DNA of 64,000 nucleotides, taken from NCBI GenBank assembly GCA_019009955.1, contig CM032229.1, positions 2,661,001 to 2,725,000 of the forward strand. Direction: 5' to 3'. The DNA comes from Riptortus pedestris (taxonomy: Eukaryota > Arthropoda > Insecta > Hemiptera > Alydidae). A program made the translations under genes and the position numbers. Below, piece by piece: positions 9,801-20,714 of the stretch. Below the pieces are notes generated by a model. It was not told the origin of the DNA and did no database searches. It was given only the letters and a program-made list of their open reading frames with translations. Position 1 is the stretch's first letter, and every line of letters begins with the position of its first letter.

Positions 9801-12800
9801 AATAAAAGTCTGTCATCAATAGTTTAACAAAATGCGTTCTGAAACATTTTTTCGATACAACTTATAATAATGGAGATATTATGAATTTTTGTTTTAAGTT
9901 AGGAAAATGCAAATATCTGATTAATATTCAAGATAAAGAACAAAATATAAAACGACATTTATAGAACATTACAATTGTAGTACGAGTATATTGGTTATAT
10001 ACAGTTTTTTTATCAAACTTATAATAACTCGGATATTTCGAATTTGTTAAAATTCCCCATCTAGCATACTTCCCCTGCCACGTCATATTTCAGCCATTAA
10101 TGAACATAATTTTCCTCAAGGGAAATCTGCTAAGAAAAAGAAAATATCAGTTAGTTTGAATTCAGAAATAAAAGACAATTGCCCAGAAACCCATTGATAC
10201 TACAACGGTCTATAATCGTTGTAGGACCTGGACTTTATAGACCATTTAAATGGTGTCAGCATCTGGGATTCACAGTCAGAATTCCGCTGGAAGGAGGACG
10301 GACCTTTCCTGGTCCATTTAAAATTCATCAGATCTTCTATCACCACTGATTTCTAACAACCCTGTATTACAACCTATTTGTATATACTTCCCATATTAAA
10401 ATTTTAACAAAAACAATAACTCATATTTAAGCTTCAAATAAAGTGGCTCATAATATAACAGCTAATATGCTCATGATATAACAGCATATTGTTAATGACA
10501 TCTGTAGAAGTGGGGTTTTACAGGAGGCCGAAAACTAAAAACACACTCCTAATGATAATGGCACAAGACAATCCAGGACCCCTAATATTGTAAGTATTTA
10601 TTTGTGTTATGTTATTTACTTATGTACACATTATGATACTGTGGCTACTCAGGACAGGTTATCTACAGGTTACCACCCTTTCCTAGCCAGACTAAGGACT
10701 AAGGATTTTATTTGGCGAGTTTCCTCTAAATAAATTCCAATTGCCCAAGCAGGAATCGAACTCGTGACTCTAGGTTTACCAAGTTAGATTAAGACTAACA
10801 CTTCAACTTACACGGCTAACCTGGTCTACTCTATTTTTTTTATTTATTAAACAAATGTATGTATTTATTTAACTCTGATTATGTTATAAAATTTCAAAAT
10901 AAGTTAAAATTGATTAATTTATATGTAGAATCTAATTTCATCTTAGAAAATAATGAAATAACTTCTCACTTTATTATTTCTGTATAATGTGTGCAGAAGT
11001 CCATAAACACTGTGAATTTATACGAATGCATAAACACATAGACTATTTTTTAATGTAAGAATGTGATGAAATTTGAACTGATTTACATTAGACATGACTA
11101 GTGTGTATAAACAGAAGTGTACCATGGTAATGCAATAACAAATAAATATTTAAATCAGTTACAATGTAATGTGAAATACTTTACCTCTGTTCGACAATCG
11201 CTGGTTGTATTGTACTAGCCCTCGAGCGGATTTTGGTCTGAAGTAGAGGAGACATTGCTATCGTCGGTAATATCTTAGAACTTCTTGTTCTATTAACACC
11301 TGATGACATACATTTTTAAATCCTTATAGAATATCAGTTAGTTTTTATTGGGTTAGAACAAATGAAATGTCAGTTTTACATTGGTTTCATAAAGTTGATG
11401 AATTAAAAACCGATCCCATCTACAAATCCTAATTGAATAAATTCAACACGCAGTTGTGAGGCTTCGGAAGCCTTTCGAAACATGAATATGATTTTTGTCA
11501 ATAATACAGTGAATGTGGTTTCTACCTGGCAACTCAAGATTGGAGAATAAAATTCGTGGAAGGCCATAAATTAATCAAACACAGTGTCGCAATGATGGAA
11601 ATTGTATGAGATCAAAAGAAGGAGCAGACAATAATAGTTGAAGATAAGCTATCTGGATTAATAGGGAGTCTCCCTCCGTCCAAAAGTAATGGTGACAGTA
11701 TGGCGGAGTATGACTCAAGCAATTCATTATAATTTAGTAAAGACTGATGATACTATAACAGCTGACACAAATATAAATGGCATTTCATTTTTATATGAAA
11801 CGTATTACGTAAAAATAAAAGTCCATTGTGCAGGGCCTGCATAAACTAAGCAGATGTCCACGTTCTGAAAGGACACACTACTGATCATATCAAACAATAT
11901 ATTCTATATTTCTAATTAAATATCCGGTGAGTAGAAGTTAGAGGGGGGGGGGGGTTAAGTGAAGTCTGGAAACAAGAAAGAATGAATAACTCGCTGAATA
12001 TTTGAGCTACGAAAAAATGTATAGAACAACAATTGTAGAGCATCAATACTGTAACAACATTGACTCTATAACATTTTTCGATCCAATACATAGTAACAGA
12101 TATATTTTTAATTTTCAGAGTCCTCCTCTCTCAAAATCATCCCCTTCCCTGCCATTATTCCTAGTCAGATTTTGGCCATTTTTGACTAAGAACTTAATTA
12201 ATGAATGAAATGGATAAATATCGAGTATGGTATACATTAACTAAACATTTTCGAGTTAAGAAAGTAAAATATTAATGATGACGTCACCACAGAGGATACT
12301 TTACAAACATGTATTTCACACAGTAAAAATTCAATGAACACTGAAAAATGAGAAGGATTTGTGGTTTACTGAAGGCTGAAAACTAAAAATTCCAATATCT
12401 CAGTTAATATTCAAGATAGAAAACAAATGTATATATCATTTATAGAACATTAAATTGCAATAAGATTGAATCTATATAATTTTTCGACAGACATATAATA
12501 TCGGGGATATTTCGAAATCCTCACCCACCCATACGGGGTGTGGCTATTAAATAACGAGACTGACACTGTAAAACATTTTATTTTTATTTCATACATTTTT
12601 ACTTATTATCACCTTCAATATACACCCCTTCTTTATCCCTACAATCACCCTAGAATCTTCCATTATTCGAAACAGTGCTGGAAGTATTTTTCTGTCAGCT
12701 CCTTCAGGACGTGTGCCACTTTCTCTTTCACAGCTTCAACAGACTCAAATCTTGTTCCTTTTAATGCAGATTTCACCTTAGGAAACATAAAAATCGCATG

Positions 12801-15800
12801 GCGCAAGATCCGGCGAATAAGGCGGATGGTCTAACACTGGGATGCTGAATTTGGCTAGAAACCTCTTAACAGACAATGCGGAATGAGCCGGCGCATTGTC
12901 TTGGTGGAGAACCCATGACATGTCCTTCCACAATTCAGGTCGTTTTTTCCTTATTCTTTCGCTGAGTACAGCAAGAACATGAAGGTAGTAATGTTGATTA
13001 ATCGTTTGACCAGCAGGAACCCAGTGAAGGTTCACAATCCCATGAATATCGAAAAAAAAACAATCAAAATTGCTTTGAATTTTGATTTGCTCATCGAGCT
13101 TTTTTGGCTCTCGGTGAAGATGGGCTCTTCCAGTGCATGGATTGGCGCTTTGTTTCAGGATCATACATAAAAAACCATGATTCGTCACATGTTATTATCC
13201 TTTCCAGTAAGTTTGGGTCATTTTCAATGGCATTCAAAGTGTCAGTACAAACATTTTTGCGAGCTTCCAGTCGTCAAATGTGAGAATTTTAGGCACCATT
13301 TTGGCACACACTTTTTGCTTGTTAAAATAGTTATGTAATATTTGCCGTACGGATTCTTTATCAATTCGTACAGTTTCAGCAATCGCACAAATACTTAACC
13401 GACGGTCAGACCGAATCAGATTACCGATTTTTTCGATATTGTCATCCGTTTTCGAACAACGTTTGGAAGGGCGACCCGGGCGTGAATCATCTTGAACGTC
13501 TTCTTGGCCATCTTGAAAACGCTTAAACCACTCAAAAACACGTGCACGCGATAAACATTCATTGCCTTACACTTCTTTCAATAAATTATAAGTTTCAGTA
13601 GCGGTTTTTCCAAGTTTCACAACAATTCGTTGCTCTACTGTTACACTTAACATTTGTCTGGCGAAACAAAAAACAACTCTAATGCAAACGAAGGCTACGG
13701 CTGTACTGATTTGTTTACAGAAGCGAGAGGCACTATATTCGAAAGAGGAAGCTTCACGATAACAGCTGTTAGTTGCTGGCGTTTGACGCATGCGCACTTC
13801 TTCTGTAGCAGCATCAGTCTCGTTATTTAATAGCCGTAGATTCGATTTCAGCCATTAACGAACTTGAAAGTTATTTTCGCATAAAATGTTTTAATATAAA
13901 GTTTGGTAATGATAAAACAATAATACTTGAGCAGTAACAAACCAGTGGATGTAAGTATATGTATTGTAACATGTACGATTTCCAGAGGCAGAGTATTTAG
14001 TGAAAAGGGCATAATATTTTAAAAGTAACAGCAAATGACGTTTTGAGTCGCTGTTAGGAGCACTTCACCAACGACACAGCGTATTTGTACAATGGATGCA
14101 AAATGGTAGATTTGAAGAAGATAACTGCTAAATCACTTACACGGATTTACTGTTCGTGTGATGAACACATTTGTTTCAAAGGAAATAAAATATTTACAAA
14201 ATACATCCTTTTTATGGAAGCGTCAAAACAAGCTACCACCAAAAGAACTGTCAGGGAAGATGGTTCTCGTTGCTGGAGCCCATCGGGAACACATGGTCTC
14301 TGTTTGATCTTCTTCATATTTTCGAACATAGTTCCTCTCTCTTCGTATATGCAGCAGGAAGCATACGTCATCATTGAATTATTCTCTTTTCTCCACCAAA
14401 GTCATAAATATAACTTCAAATCTGGCATATTTTGTAATTGAATGCTCTGAATTTCTTTCAGATTACTTCTATCTGTATTGTTCATGATATATAATTATAA
14501 TTAATTTAAATGCCAATGTATAATAAATCACAACCTGTTTGCCAGGTGTTAACCAGAGATATTTTTGTTAATAAATAAGTACCGAGTCATCTGCATAAAG
14601 AGGTAATATTTATTTATATATATTTGTTATTTTATTTTTTCAAATATTATTACAGTACATCTATAAATATACATATACTATTTACAACAATCCTCATTTT
14701 CATCATCTACTAGATAGGATTAATGGGCATTTAGGAAATATTTTCAAAAATTGTGAGTATAACATCAATAGATGATTTGAAAGGCAAATATAATTCTATC
14801 ATACGTAGTTTATTGGAGTTCCCTATTGTACAGAAATAAAATAATTTTTTAAAAAATATATATATGTTAAAATAGACGTATCACCACATCCACCATATTT
14901 CGATGAGAAAACAAAATACAATTTACAACTTCCAAATACATATTCTTCCATAGGCAAAATGTTTTCCCAGAGGAAAAGATGAAAAATGTTTGAGAAGTGT
15001 AAAAGAACTAATGGAAGTTATTTTGAATAAAACTAATATTAAATTTAGTTATTTCATTATTAGACTCATAGCCAATAAACCAACATTTCATATCTTCCAA
15101 TCCAAGATTACATGCAACATATAATTAACAATAAAAAATTGAAAATATTGTCTGTAATGTACATAATTATTCTAGCTATTATGATTACTTAACCATAGCA
15201 TTGTGATAGGAAATTTATAGAAAATAGTTCTGAAAATATTGGGGTCTTACATACGTGAATACATAATGTAAAGGAAGAATTTGTTGATATGAAAATTTAA
15301 GTTTTAATTAGAATTCCAACCAATTAATAAGAACATAAGAAAGTCCACCACACAGGGGCTGCATAAACTATGATTTCCCACATGACAGTATGGCATACTA
15401 GTTATCTATTCTCTCTACATATTTTATATTACTAAGTAAGAAAAAAATACGAACATTTTTTTTTTTAATTAATAATGGAGACTTTTAAATTTTCTAATCC
15501 CCTCTCCCAGTTAGATTTTAGAAATTAAAGACCTCGAACTTTAATGTGAATGTAACGGTTAAATATCGATTGTGGTATCTATATCGTATCTATCAAATAA
15601 ATGTCAATATTATCATAAATATTAGTACTGCAAACATTATATTTGAAAAAGGAAAGGAGTTTTGTAAGCTAGGAAGCTTTATCACTGAGGCCTACAATAG
15701 TAGAGTGCAAATCTATAGAAGAATAGCCGTGGTTAAACAAGCCTTCCAAACCAAAAGCAGTAATTTAACTCGTCCAAAGTAATAAAGTACGTATATTTTA

Positions 15801-18253
15801 ACATGTTAACCCCAAAACTTTCAGAATCAAAAGTATATAAAGAAAAGAGTGTACACAATATAGTCAAGGTTTACTATAGAGCAACAAAGAATGACTAAAA
15901 TAGAAGACAAAACTACTATAATCTTAAATATAAAAATAAAATATAAGAGCATGTACCAGATTTCCTCTTGAACCTCGGAGGAGTAGCGTGGTGAAATTTG
16001 TGCACCTGTTCAGCTAGAGACATAAATTTGTTTTTCCTCGATGGTGGAGTCATTTTTTTTACAGACATTCTATGACGTCTTGAGTCTTTCCCCAGTTTAT
16101 TATTTAACCTATAAATTTAATGTTTTAAAGATAAGAGCCGATGAAACAAGACAAAAATTATAGTATTTAAACCCCTGAGGAAAGTTGAAAATTTAATGCT
16201 TCACCTAGAGACATAAATAATTTTTCTCGATGGTGGAGTCATTTTTTTTACATTCTATGATGCCGCGAGTCTTTTCCAAGTTTATTATTTAACATATAAT
16301 TGTTTCAATAATACAGGCGATGAGAAAAGACAAAAATTAAACCATTTAACAATATTTAAACCTCTAAAATTGAATGCTTATATATGCTGCTCTTTTGCGT
16401 ATAGTCGGTTTGCAGAGAAAATCACTGAAAGCTTTATATCTAGCAAAGACCAAGAAATTGATGAAATGACAGAATAAGCAAAAGAAAAAAAAAAGAAGCT
16501 TTGGCTGCTTTTGCCTCTAAGCTCATTTTCTTCAGTTCATATTTTAATTAGAGGAAGAAAGTTGAAAGAAACAACCATAGCTGTACAGATCGGTAAATTC
16601 ATTCATTGCATCAGATTTGTAGATGACACTGTACTGCTGGCAAAGTCCAAGTAGGGAATAGAATGCTACAAGACCTAAAGGACGCTCTAGATGTGTTTTA
16701 ACTCAAAATAAATGCAAATGTATGGGTTGAAGGGAAGAAAGAAAGCCAAGGAAAAATAAATATTAGAATTGTAAAAATTATACACAAAAAAGTGAAAGAG
16801 TTTTGTTAGCTAGGGAGCATTATCACTGAAGACAATGATAGTAGATCTGAATTCGATAGAAGACTAGCCTTGCTACACAAGCCTTCCAAAGCAAAAGGAG
16901 TCTTTAAAAAAAAATTGGATATAAGCATGCATAAAAACAAATGTAAGCTAAGTCTTTCGTATGGAGTGTACTGCTGTACGGGAGTGAAACTTGGGCTCAC
17001 CACAAAAGGGAATACAATAGATTGGATGAAATGAAAATGTTGATCTGGCATAGAATCACCAGAACTAGTTCAACTCGAAAAAATAAATCCATTGTGGAAA
17101 TTATAAATGAGGTAAGTAAAAACAATACCTTATCTAGCCAATGGAAAAAAAAGAGAGTCAATATTCTTGGGAACATCATAAAGGTAAGGTCTTAGGCATA
17201 GGGGAAGGACGTCTACAAAATGTTATTTAGAAGACATTAGAGCAGCTTCTGACAGAAAAATATGGTTGCAACAAAGCATAGCCTTTGGATTATGATGATG
17301 AGTAGAAATGAATACTTAAATTTGTACAAACTAATCTAAAGTATAGCCTTAGAACGGTCAATGTCAAATTTAAAATTAATGAAGGCTATGAAAAAAGTAA
17401 TATACAAGACCTAAGTTTAATCTAAGAAAATTTAGTAAGAACTGATCTTCAGAATTTATACTTGTTTCCACTACTTATACAACTCTGCTTATACTAAAAA
17501 GGGTCAATATTTACATAGTTACTTATAAAATAGTCAATACAACTTTACAGAGAAGTTTTTACATATTTAGTTTCAACAGTGTAAAATAGACTTTCATAGA
17601 TAAGGAATAATTCTCTAAAAACATCAGTGAATCTGTCATTTCATGTTTATTATCCTTGCGAAAAATGACTATGCAATGTACTAAATTTTTAAAGAAAATA
17701 TGTATTGCAAATTGCATAAAGTACTCTCAAAGAAAAAAACAACTCAATGCAGCCCACAAGAGGAATGACAGAAAAATAATACAGCTATAAACTGATGCCC
17801 ACAACACTTTTCAAAAGTTAATAAACCACTTCCCAACCAGTCACAATAACAATACTCACATTAATACAAGCAAAACAAGGAACAAGTAAACAACTATAAC
17901 CCCAAAATAAAATGAGAAAACTCACTTAGGCTGTATGTTTTCGTCATTATCCTGAGAACCATTTCCCAGTGGTATTTGAGAGCTATCATGGCTCAATTGA
18001 GTTTTGTCGTCCGTTATCTGATCGGATCCACTTTTAGCTAGAGCCTGTCCTTTCTCGCTAAGGGCAGAAGGCACTTCCTCAGCATCTGAAACAATACGTT
18101 TATATTAAAAGGCTTAAACGGATATGACAAGAGTGTCTTAGATTGAATAATCAAAATACCAAAAAATTTATCGGCCCCATCGTCTAAATCGCCTTCTCCC
18201 AATGACTCGACGAACTGTGGGGCAGTAAAATTAAATTCTTGAGCCGCAGACAT
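6728..18253 (-). CDS. TPX2: TPX2-like spindle assembly factor, five 5' exons
   Basis: Partial gene joined from complement 18160-18253, 17926-18085, 15957-16108, 11185-11299 and 6728-6845. The introns are 74, 1817, 4657 and 4339 bp. All five exons use GT and AG borders, and the codon phase is preserved across all four junctions, giving 213 residues without a stop. TPX2 is a microtubule-associated protein that targets and activates Aurora A kinase and nucleates spindle microtubules; importin-alpha restrains it. Visible matches: the N-terminus FNFTAPQF ... LDDGADKFF resembles the Aurora-A-binding segment (vertebrate YDAPSDF ... DSWF). SLAEQVHKFHHATPPRF resembles the vertebrate importin-region block LAQQVEDFHKRTPNRYH. 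SPLLQTKIRSRAST and KPPTVPKPFNL follow in the expected order. The C-terminal half, including the TPX2 repeats, is outside the window to the left. The start is the ATG at 18253; an upstream in-frame ATG at 18307 is less like the family. Identification rests on my memory of the family and not on an alignment. Confidence 0.85.
6998..7162 (+). CDS. possible terminal exon or pseudoexon in TPX2 intron 4
   Basis: An open plus-strand frame ends at a TAG at 7160-7162. Its last part (about 7052-7162) looks coding: KPGNLRNCVKPYKLLVDLAE then KNLGDDFKKGHYLEIKDK and stop. AATAAA polyadenylation signals follow at 7209 and 7232. I do not recognise the protein. There is no upstream plus-strand exon nearby, so it may be a fragment of a nested gene, a retroposed piece, or chance. 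It lies antisense within the TPX2 intron. Confidence 0.25.
   Translation, partial: DKLILFISLFCLNLIQKPGNLRNCVKPYKLLVDLAEKNLGDDFKKGHYLEIKDK
7209..7237 (+). promoter_or_regulatory. two AATAAA polyadenylation-like signals
   Basis: AATAAA at 7209-7214 and 7232-7237, about 50 and 75 bases after the stop at 7162. In AT-rich DNA this can occur by chance. Confidence 0.25.
7330..8660. repeat. 66-bp minisatellite, two subfamilies
   Basis: About 20 tandem units with a strict 66-bp period. The first block (to about 8165) has units alternating CACCAGTTGATCTAGATATA and CACCAGTTCCTTCAAGAATC cores. The second block (8175-8640) carries the AACTAGTTCCTCCAAGAATC variant, with a few 67-bp units. Since 66 is a multiple of three, units 7836-8159 read as a Pro-rich 22-residue repeat (PNPHPLPSHQFLQESLYYQ), but most other units have in-frame stops, so I treat it as non-coding. 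It lies in TPX2 intron 4. Confidence 0.9.
8661..9755. other. TPX2: TPX2 intron 4, no recognised feature
   Basis: AT-rich intronic sequence. I see no exon-like frame, repeat family or RNA gene in it. Confidence 0.5.
9756..10133 (+). mobile_element. old Rep-A remnant
   Basis: Diverged Rep-A core (AAAATGCAAATATCTGATTAA, ATAATAACTCGGATATTTCG) ending in CAAGGGAAATCTGCTAA, which is the Rep-A 3' end with CTAA. The start is not recognisable. It has many more differences than the copies at 48.6, 52.9 and 54.1 kb. Confidence 0.6.
10640..10825 (-). mobile_element. SINE-D copy
   Basis: Reverse-oriented tRNA-derived SINE. The minus strand shows GAGTTCGATTCCTGC (B-box-like) and, at the head, CCAGGTTAGCCGTGTAAGTT. 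The body matches the other copies (GGTAACCTGTAGATAACCTG). It lies in TPX2 intron 4. Confidence 0.75.
11185..11299 (-). CDS. TPX2: TPX2 exon 4
   Basis: 115 bases between acceptor TGTCATCAG and donor AG|GTAAAG. It encodes VNRTRSSKILPTIAMSPLLQ followed by TKIRSRAST. The last part aligns by eye with the PVLQTKHRARA-type block of vertebrate TPX2. Both edges keep phase with exons 3 and 5. Confidence 0.85.
11300..11821. other. TPX2: TPX2 intron 3, left part
   Basis: Intronic, AT-rich, with no recognised element before the old Rep-A copy begins. Confidence 0.5.
12532..13838 (-). mobile_element. mariner transposon, nearly full length
   Basis: About 1.3 kb. Terminal inverted repeats are GGCTATTAAATAACGAGACT starting at 12542 and its reverse complement at 13816-13835; the left end has extra bases GGTGT near the tip. 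TA dinucleotides flank both ends (12532-12533 and 13837-13838), as for all mariner insertions. It encodes a broken transposase on the minus strand and sits in an old Rep-A copy. Confidence 0.9.
12610..13653 (-). pseudogene. mariner D,D34D transposase, inactivated
   Basis: Starts MLSVTVEQRIVVKLGKTATE at 13653. A TAA replaces a sense codon after NLLKEV (about 13567). The helix-turn-helix region (ARVFEWFKRFQDGQEDVQDD) and linker follow. The first catalytic Asp is in CDESWFFMYD, the second in HQDNAPAHS, and the third in SPDLAPCDF. Exactly 34 residues separate the last two, the mariner D,D34D signature. A small deletion after CDFYV shifts the frame near 12780, and further stops follow in the C-terminus. 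Inactive. Confidence 0.92.
13985..14600. other. TPX2: unassigned insert, intron 3
   Basis: Interrupts the old Rep-A copy. It has an open frame of 118 codons at 14085-14441 and an overlapping antisense one, but neither resembles a protein I know. Confidence 0.3.
14790..15343. other. TPX2: TPX2 intron 3, no feature seen
   Basis: AT-rich sequence without recognised elements. Confidence 0.5.
15344..15610 (+). mobile_element. old, truncated Rep-A
   Basis: Head TCCACCACACAGGGGCTGCA followed by shortened Rep-A core up to GGTTAAATATCGATTGTGGT. Heavily diverged. Confidence 0.5.
15620..15785 (+). pseudogene. LINE-F reverse transcriptase fossil, piece 1
   Basis: An open frame across KEFCKLGSFITEAYNS and RRIAVVKQAFQTKSSNLT matches the region just after the reverse transcriptase core in LINE ORF2 (the FxYLGSxIT...R...AKxAF block). 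The same block recurs at 16800 and 38040. It is a small fragment in TPX2 intron 3. Confidence 0.6.
15957..16108 (-). CDS. TPX2: TPX2 exon 3 (importin-region block)
   Basis: 152 bases. The acceptor is TTTATAG|G; the first base completes a lysine codon from exon 2. It encodes basic stretches (KDSRRHRMSVKK, TPPSRKNK) and the conserved block SLAEQVHKFHHATPPRFKRK, the strongest TPX2 signature in the window. The donor is a weak GTACAT. Confidence 0.88.
16201..16385 (-). pseudogene. TPX2: duplicated, dead TPX2 exon 3 fragment
   Basis: A direct tandem copy of 16010-16199 containing the first two thirds of exon 3 and the adjoining intron. Relative to exon 3 the acceptor AG has become TG (TATATG|TTAAAT), the frame is broken after MTPPSRK-like sequence, and the donor half is not included. 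It would not be spliced as an exon. Confidence 0.75.
16480..17295 (+). pseudogene. LINE-F reverse transcriptase fossil, piece 2
   Basis: Longest LINE-F remnant. Pieces in order: FVDDTVLLAKS, carrying the YxDD-type catalytic box as FVDD; FC-LGSIITEDNDSRSEF; the SETW block (LYGSETWAHHK, after small frameshifts); and MLIWHRITRT. It has many stops and frame changes. It is in TPX2 intron 2, sense relative to the plus strand. Confidence 0.75.
17300..17925. other. TPX2: TPX2 intron 2, right part
   Basis: AT-rich intron sequence. No element is recognised. Confidence 0.5.
17926..18085 (-). CDS. TPX2: TPX2 exon 2 (acidic/polar linker)
   Basis: 160 bases between acceptor TTGTTTCAG and donor AA|GTGAG. 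It reads AEEVPSALSEKGQALAKSG and continues as a low-complexity polar linker ending NIQP plus AA. Linkers of this kind separate the Aurora segment from the importin region in TPX2 and are poorly conserved. Confidence 0.8.
18160..18253 (-). CDS. TPX2: TPX2 exon 1 (Aurora-A-binding segment)
   Basis: Codes for 31 residues plus one base, starting MSAAQEFNFTAPQF and ending DDGADKFF. The donor is G|GTATTT. Paired aromatics in FNF and the terminal KFF sit where vertebrate TPX2 has the tyrosine pair and tryptophan-phenylalanine that dock on Aurora A. The next exon supplies AT to complete an aspartate codon. Confidence 0.85.
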
Positions 18254-18560
18254 ATCCCAACTCGAGAGACAAAGGCGACAGTTTACCGCCAAATACGTTG
18301 AATACAAACTCCGCTCAAGCCAGTGACGCCAAACTGTTTGAATCTAACCGATTTCGTCCCTGCCATCAGTATTGCAAATATATGTAATTGAAACCTTAAA
18401 TGAAGGGTATATAATTAAACGAAGTATATTATTGGCTAGAGAAAATTGGGTGAGTTCATTTTTGTGCTAGGCATAAAAAAATCACTAGAAAAAAAATTAA
18501 TGAATGATTTTCAAAGGTTGGGGGGGGGGGGGGGCACCGTAGTTATAGATTTCAGAGAAA
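18254..18560 (-). promoter_or_regulatory. TPX2: TPX2 5' flank (promoter region, undefined)
   Basis: Sequence upstream of the TPX2 start. The first 100 bases are less AT-rich than the surroundings. I see no TATA box or clear initiator, so only the position supports a promoter role. A (G)12 run lies at 18522-18533. Confidence 0.35.
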
Positions 18561-18695
18561 CCTGTCTCCTGTCCTAAGGGAAGATAGCTCTTTATTAAGA
18601 CCATGTTTATCCTAGCAGTTTTTACTTCTGTAAAAACATAATCACTAAGAAATACTCATTAATAAATTAGAAATAAAATTCTACCTTTGAATTTT

Positions 18696-18784
18696 AGCAG
18701 ATTTCACAGCTATTGAGGTCCTACTCATTACGGAACTTTCTAATTTTTTCTGCAAATATCCATGGATCCTACCTAGTAAATGAA

Positions 18785-18785
<1 letters not shown>
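18696..18785 (-). mobile_element. Rep-A 3' end fragment
   Basis: Matches the reverse of the Rep-A terminus (TTAGCAGATTTCACAGCTAT, then ATCCATGGATCCTACCTAGT). Truncated at the TA array. Confidence 0.55.

Positions 18786-18786
<1 letters not shown>

Positions 18787-18864
<78 letters not shown>
18787..18864. repeat. (TA)n microsatellite
   Basis: TA array with one interruption, at the 5' side of the next Hel-B copy. Confidence 0.95.
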
Positions 18865-18865
<1 letters not shown>

Positions 18866-18868
<3 letters not shown>

Positions 18869-20714
18869 GTAACCTCTGTCTGTACATTGATTTTTTTCGC
18901 GAAATTTCACGATAACTTTTCGTTTCACATGTCATAGACACCAAAACTGCATTTTGTTTCTTTCGTGTTTGTTTGTTTGTTTGTTTGTTACCTTTTCATG
19001 CATAAACGGCTGAACCGAATTTTATGAAACTTGGTATGTAATTACTACTAGCCCAACTTAGACTTTAGGCTATATTATTATTCTCTAAGACAAACAGGAG
19101 TGGGAGTTATAAGGGAGGCCTGAAATTAAAAATAGCGATATTTCGTTTCCTATTGGTTTTTCGGCAAATATGCGCATAATAAAAGTTATTTATTTTGTTA
19201 TTTAGAGTAACTTTTGTTATATACACTTTCGTCGTATACCGAAGTATAAATGAGTTATACGCTAAAATCTATAGCGGAAGTGAACAATTTTATTTGGAAC
19301 ATTAGACCCAACCGAAATAAATAAAACTCGGTATGTCGATTAGCACTAACGCTTTCATTATAACAAACCATATCAACATTTCTAGGCACGGGCAGGAGTG
19401 GGGGTTATAAGGGAAGCCTGAAATTAAAAATAGCGATATTTCGTTTCCTATTGGTTTTTCGGTAAATATGAACATAACAAAAGTTGTTTATTTTGTTATT
19501 TAGAGTAACATTTGTTATATACACTTTTTTCGTATACCGAATAATAAACGAGATATACGCTAAAATCTATAGCGGAAGTGAACAATTTTATTTGGAACAT
19601 TAGACCCAACCGAAATAAATAAAACTCGGTATGTCGATTAGCACTAACGCTTTCATTATAACAAACCATATCAACATTTCTAGGCACGGGCAGGAGTGGG
19701 GGTTATAAGGGAAGCCTGAAATTAAATATAGCGATATTTCGTTTCCTATTGGTTTTTCGCCAAATATGAACATGACGATAAACAAGAACATTTCAATTGT
19801 ATGAAGCATTTTAAAAACAAGTAGCTGTTTCATGAGGAGCAAAGTATATTACTTCCCCCCCCCCTTCCACTGTCTTTCACTGGAACATTAATTAATCGGA
19901 AGTAAGTAATTTCATCCTTTAATGTGTTTAAAACATCAATTAATTCACAAAAAACGAAAGAATTTAAACATACATAATTAGAATTGAAAATAGAATCTGA
20001 ATATAAGGTAATGTTAGCGGAATTGAGAGTTAGCCGTTAGTCATGTTCTGTTGGTTAACCTGGAGCGTCAGGGACGGGTGGGGAGACCTTCCTGTAATCT
20101 AGAACCTTTCTCACTCCCTCTTTCTTTCCTCAGCTGTTACATACACTTTTTTCGTATACCGAATTATAAACGAGATATACGCTAAAACCTATAGCGGAAG
20201 TGTATTTTGTTATTTAGAGTAAATTTTGTTATATACACTTTTTTCGTATACCGAATTATAAACGAGATATACGCTAAAACCTATAGCGGAAGTGAACAAT
20301 TTTATTTGGGACAAAAGACACAGCCGAAATAAATAAAACTCGGTATGTGTATTAGCACTAACGCTTTCCTTATAATAAGCCATACCAACATTTCTAGGGA
20401 CGGGCAGGAGTGGGGGTTATAAGGGAGGCTTGAAATTAATAATGGTGATATTTCGTTTCACCACAATATTTTGTGCTTAATAACTGAGATCTATGCATAA
20501 TGCACAGGAGACGGGAAATATGACAATTTGGAGGACAGTGAAGACTTACATAAAAAATTAATTTTATTATTAACAAATGCCAACAACGGGTGTTAATCCT
20601 AAATAGTGGGACGGGTAAAGATGAAAATATTGTGCAAACTAAAGCCTTGCCAAAAAAATACCATCACCATTCAGCCTCAAATGAATTCCCGAGCGAAGCC
20701 GGGTATCTGAGCTA

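Larger units (their letters stand above)
11822..14786 (+). mobile_element. old Rep-A copy split by mariner and another insert
   Basis: Starts TCCATTGTGCAGGGCCTGCA, a diverged Rep-A head. It runs through the Rep-A core to 12531, is broken by a mariner (12532-13838), and resumes at GATTTCAGCCATTAACGAAC. The Rep-A tail (CCTCATTTTCATCATCTACT) reappears at 14695-14786. About 600 bases between 13985 and 14600 are unassigned and are probably another insertion. Confidence 0.6.

Noticed and set aside
14085..14441. 118-codon plus-strand frame in TPX2 intron 3
   Set aside because: No recognised motif, and an antisense frame of similar quality overlaps it.
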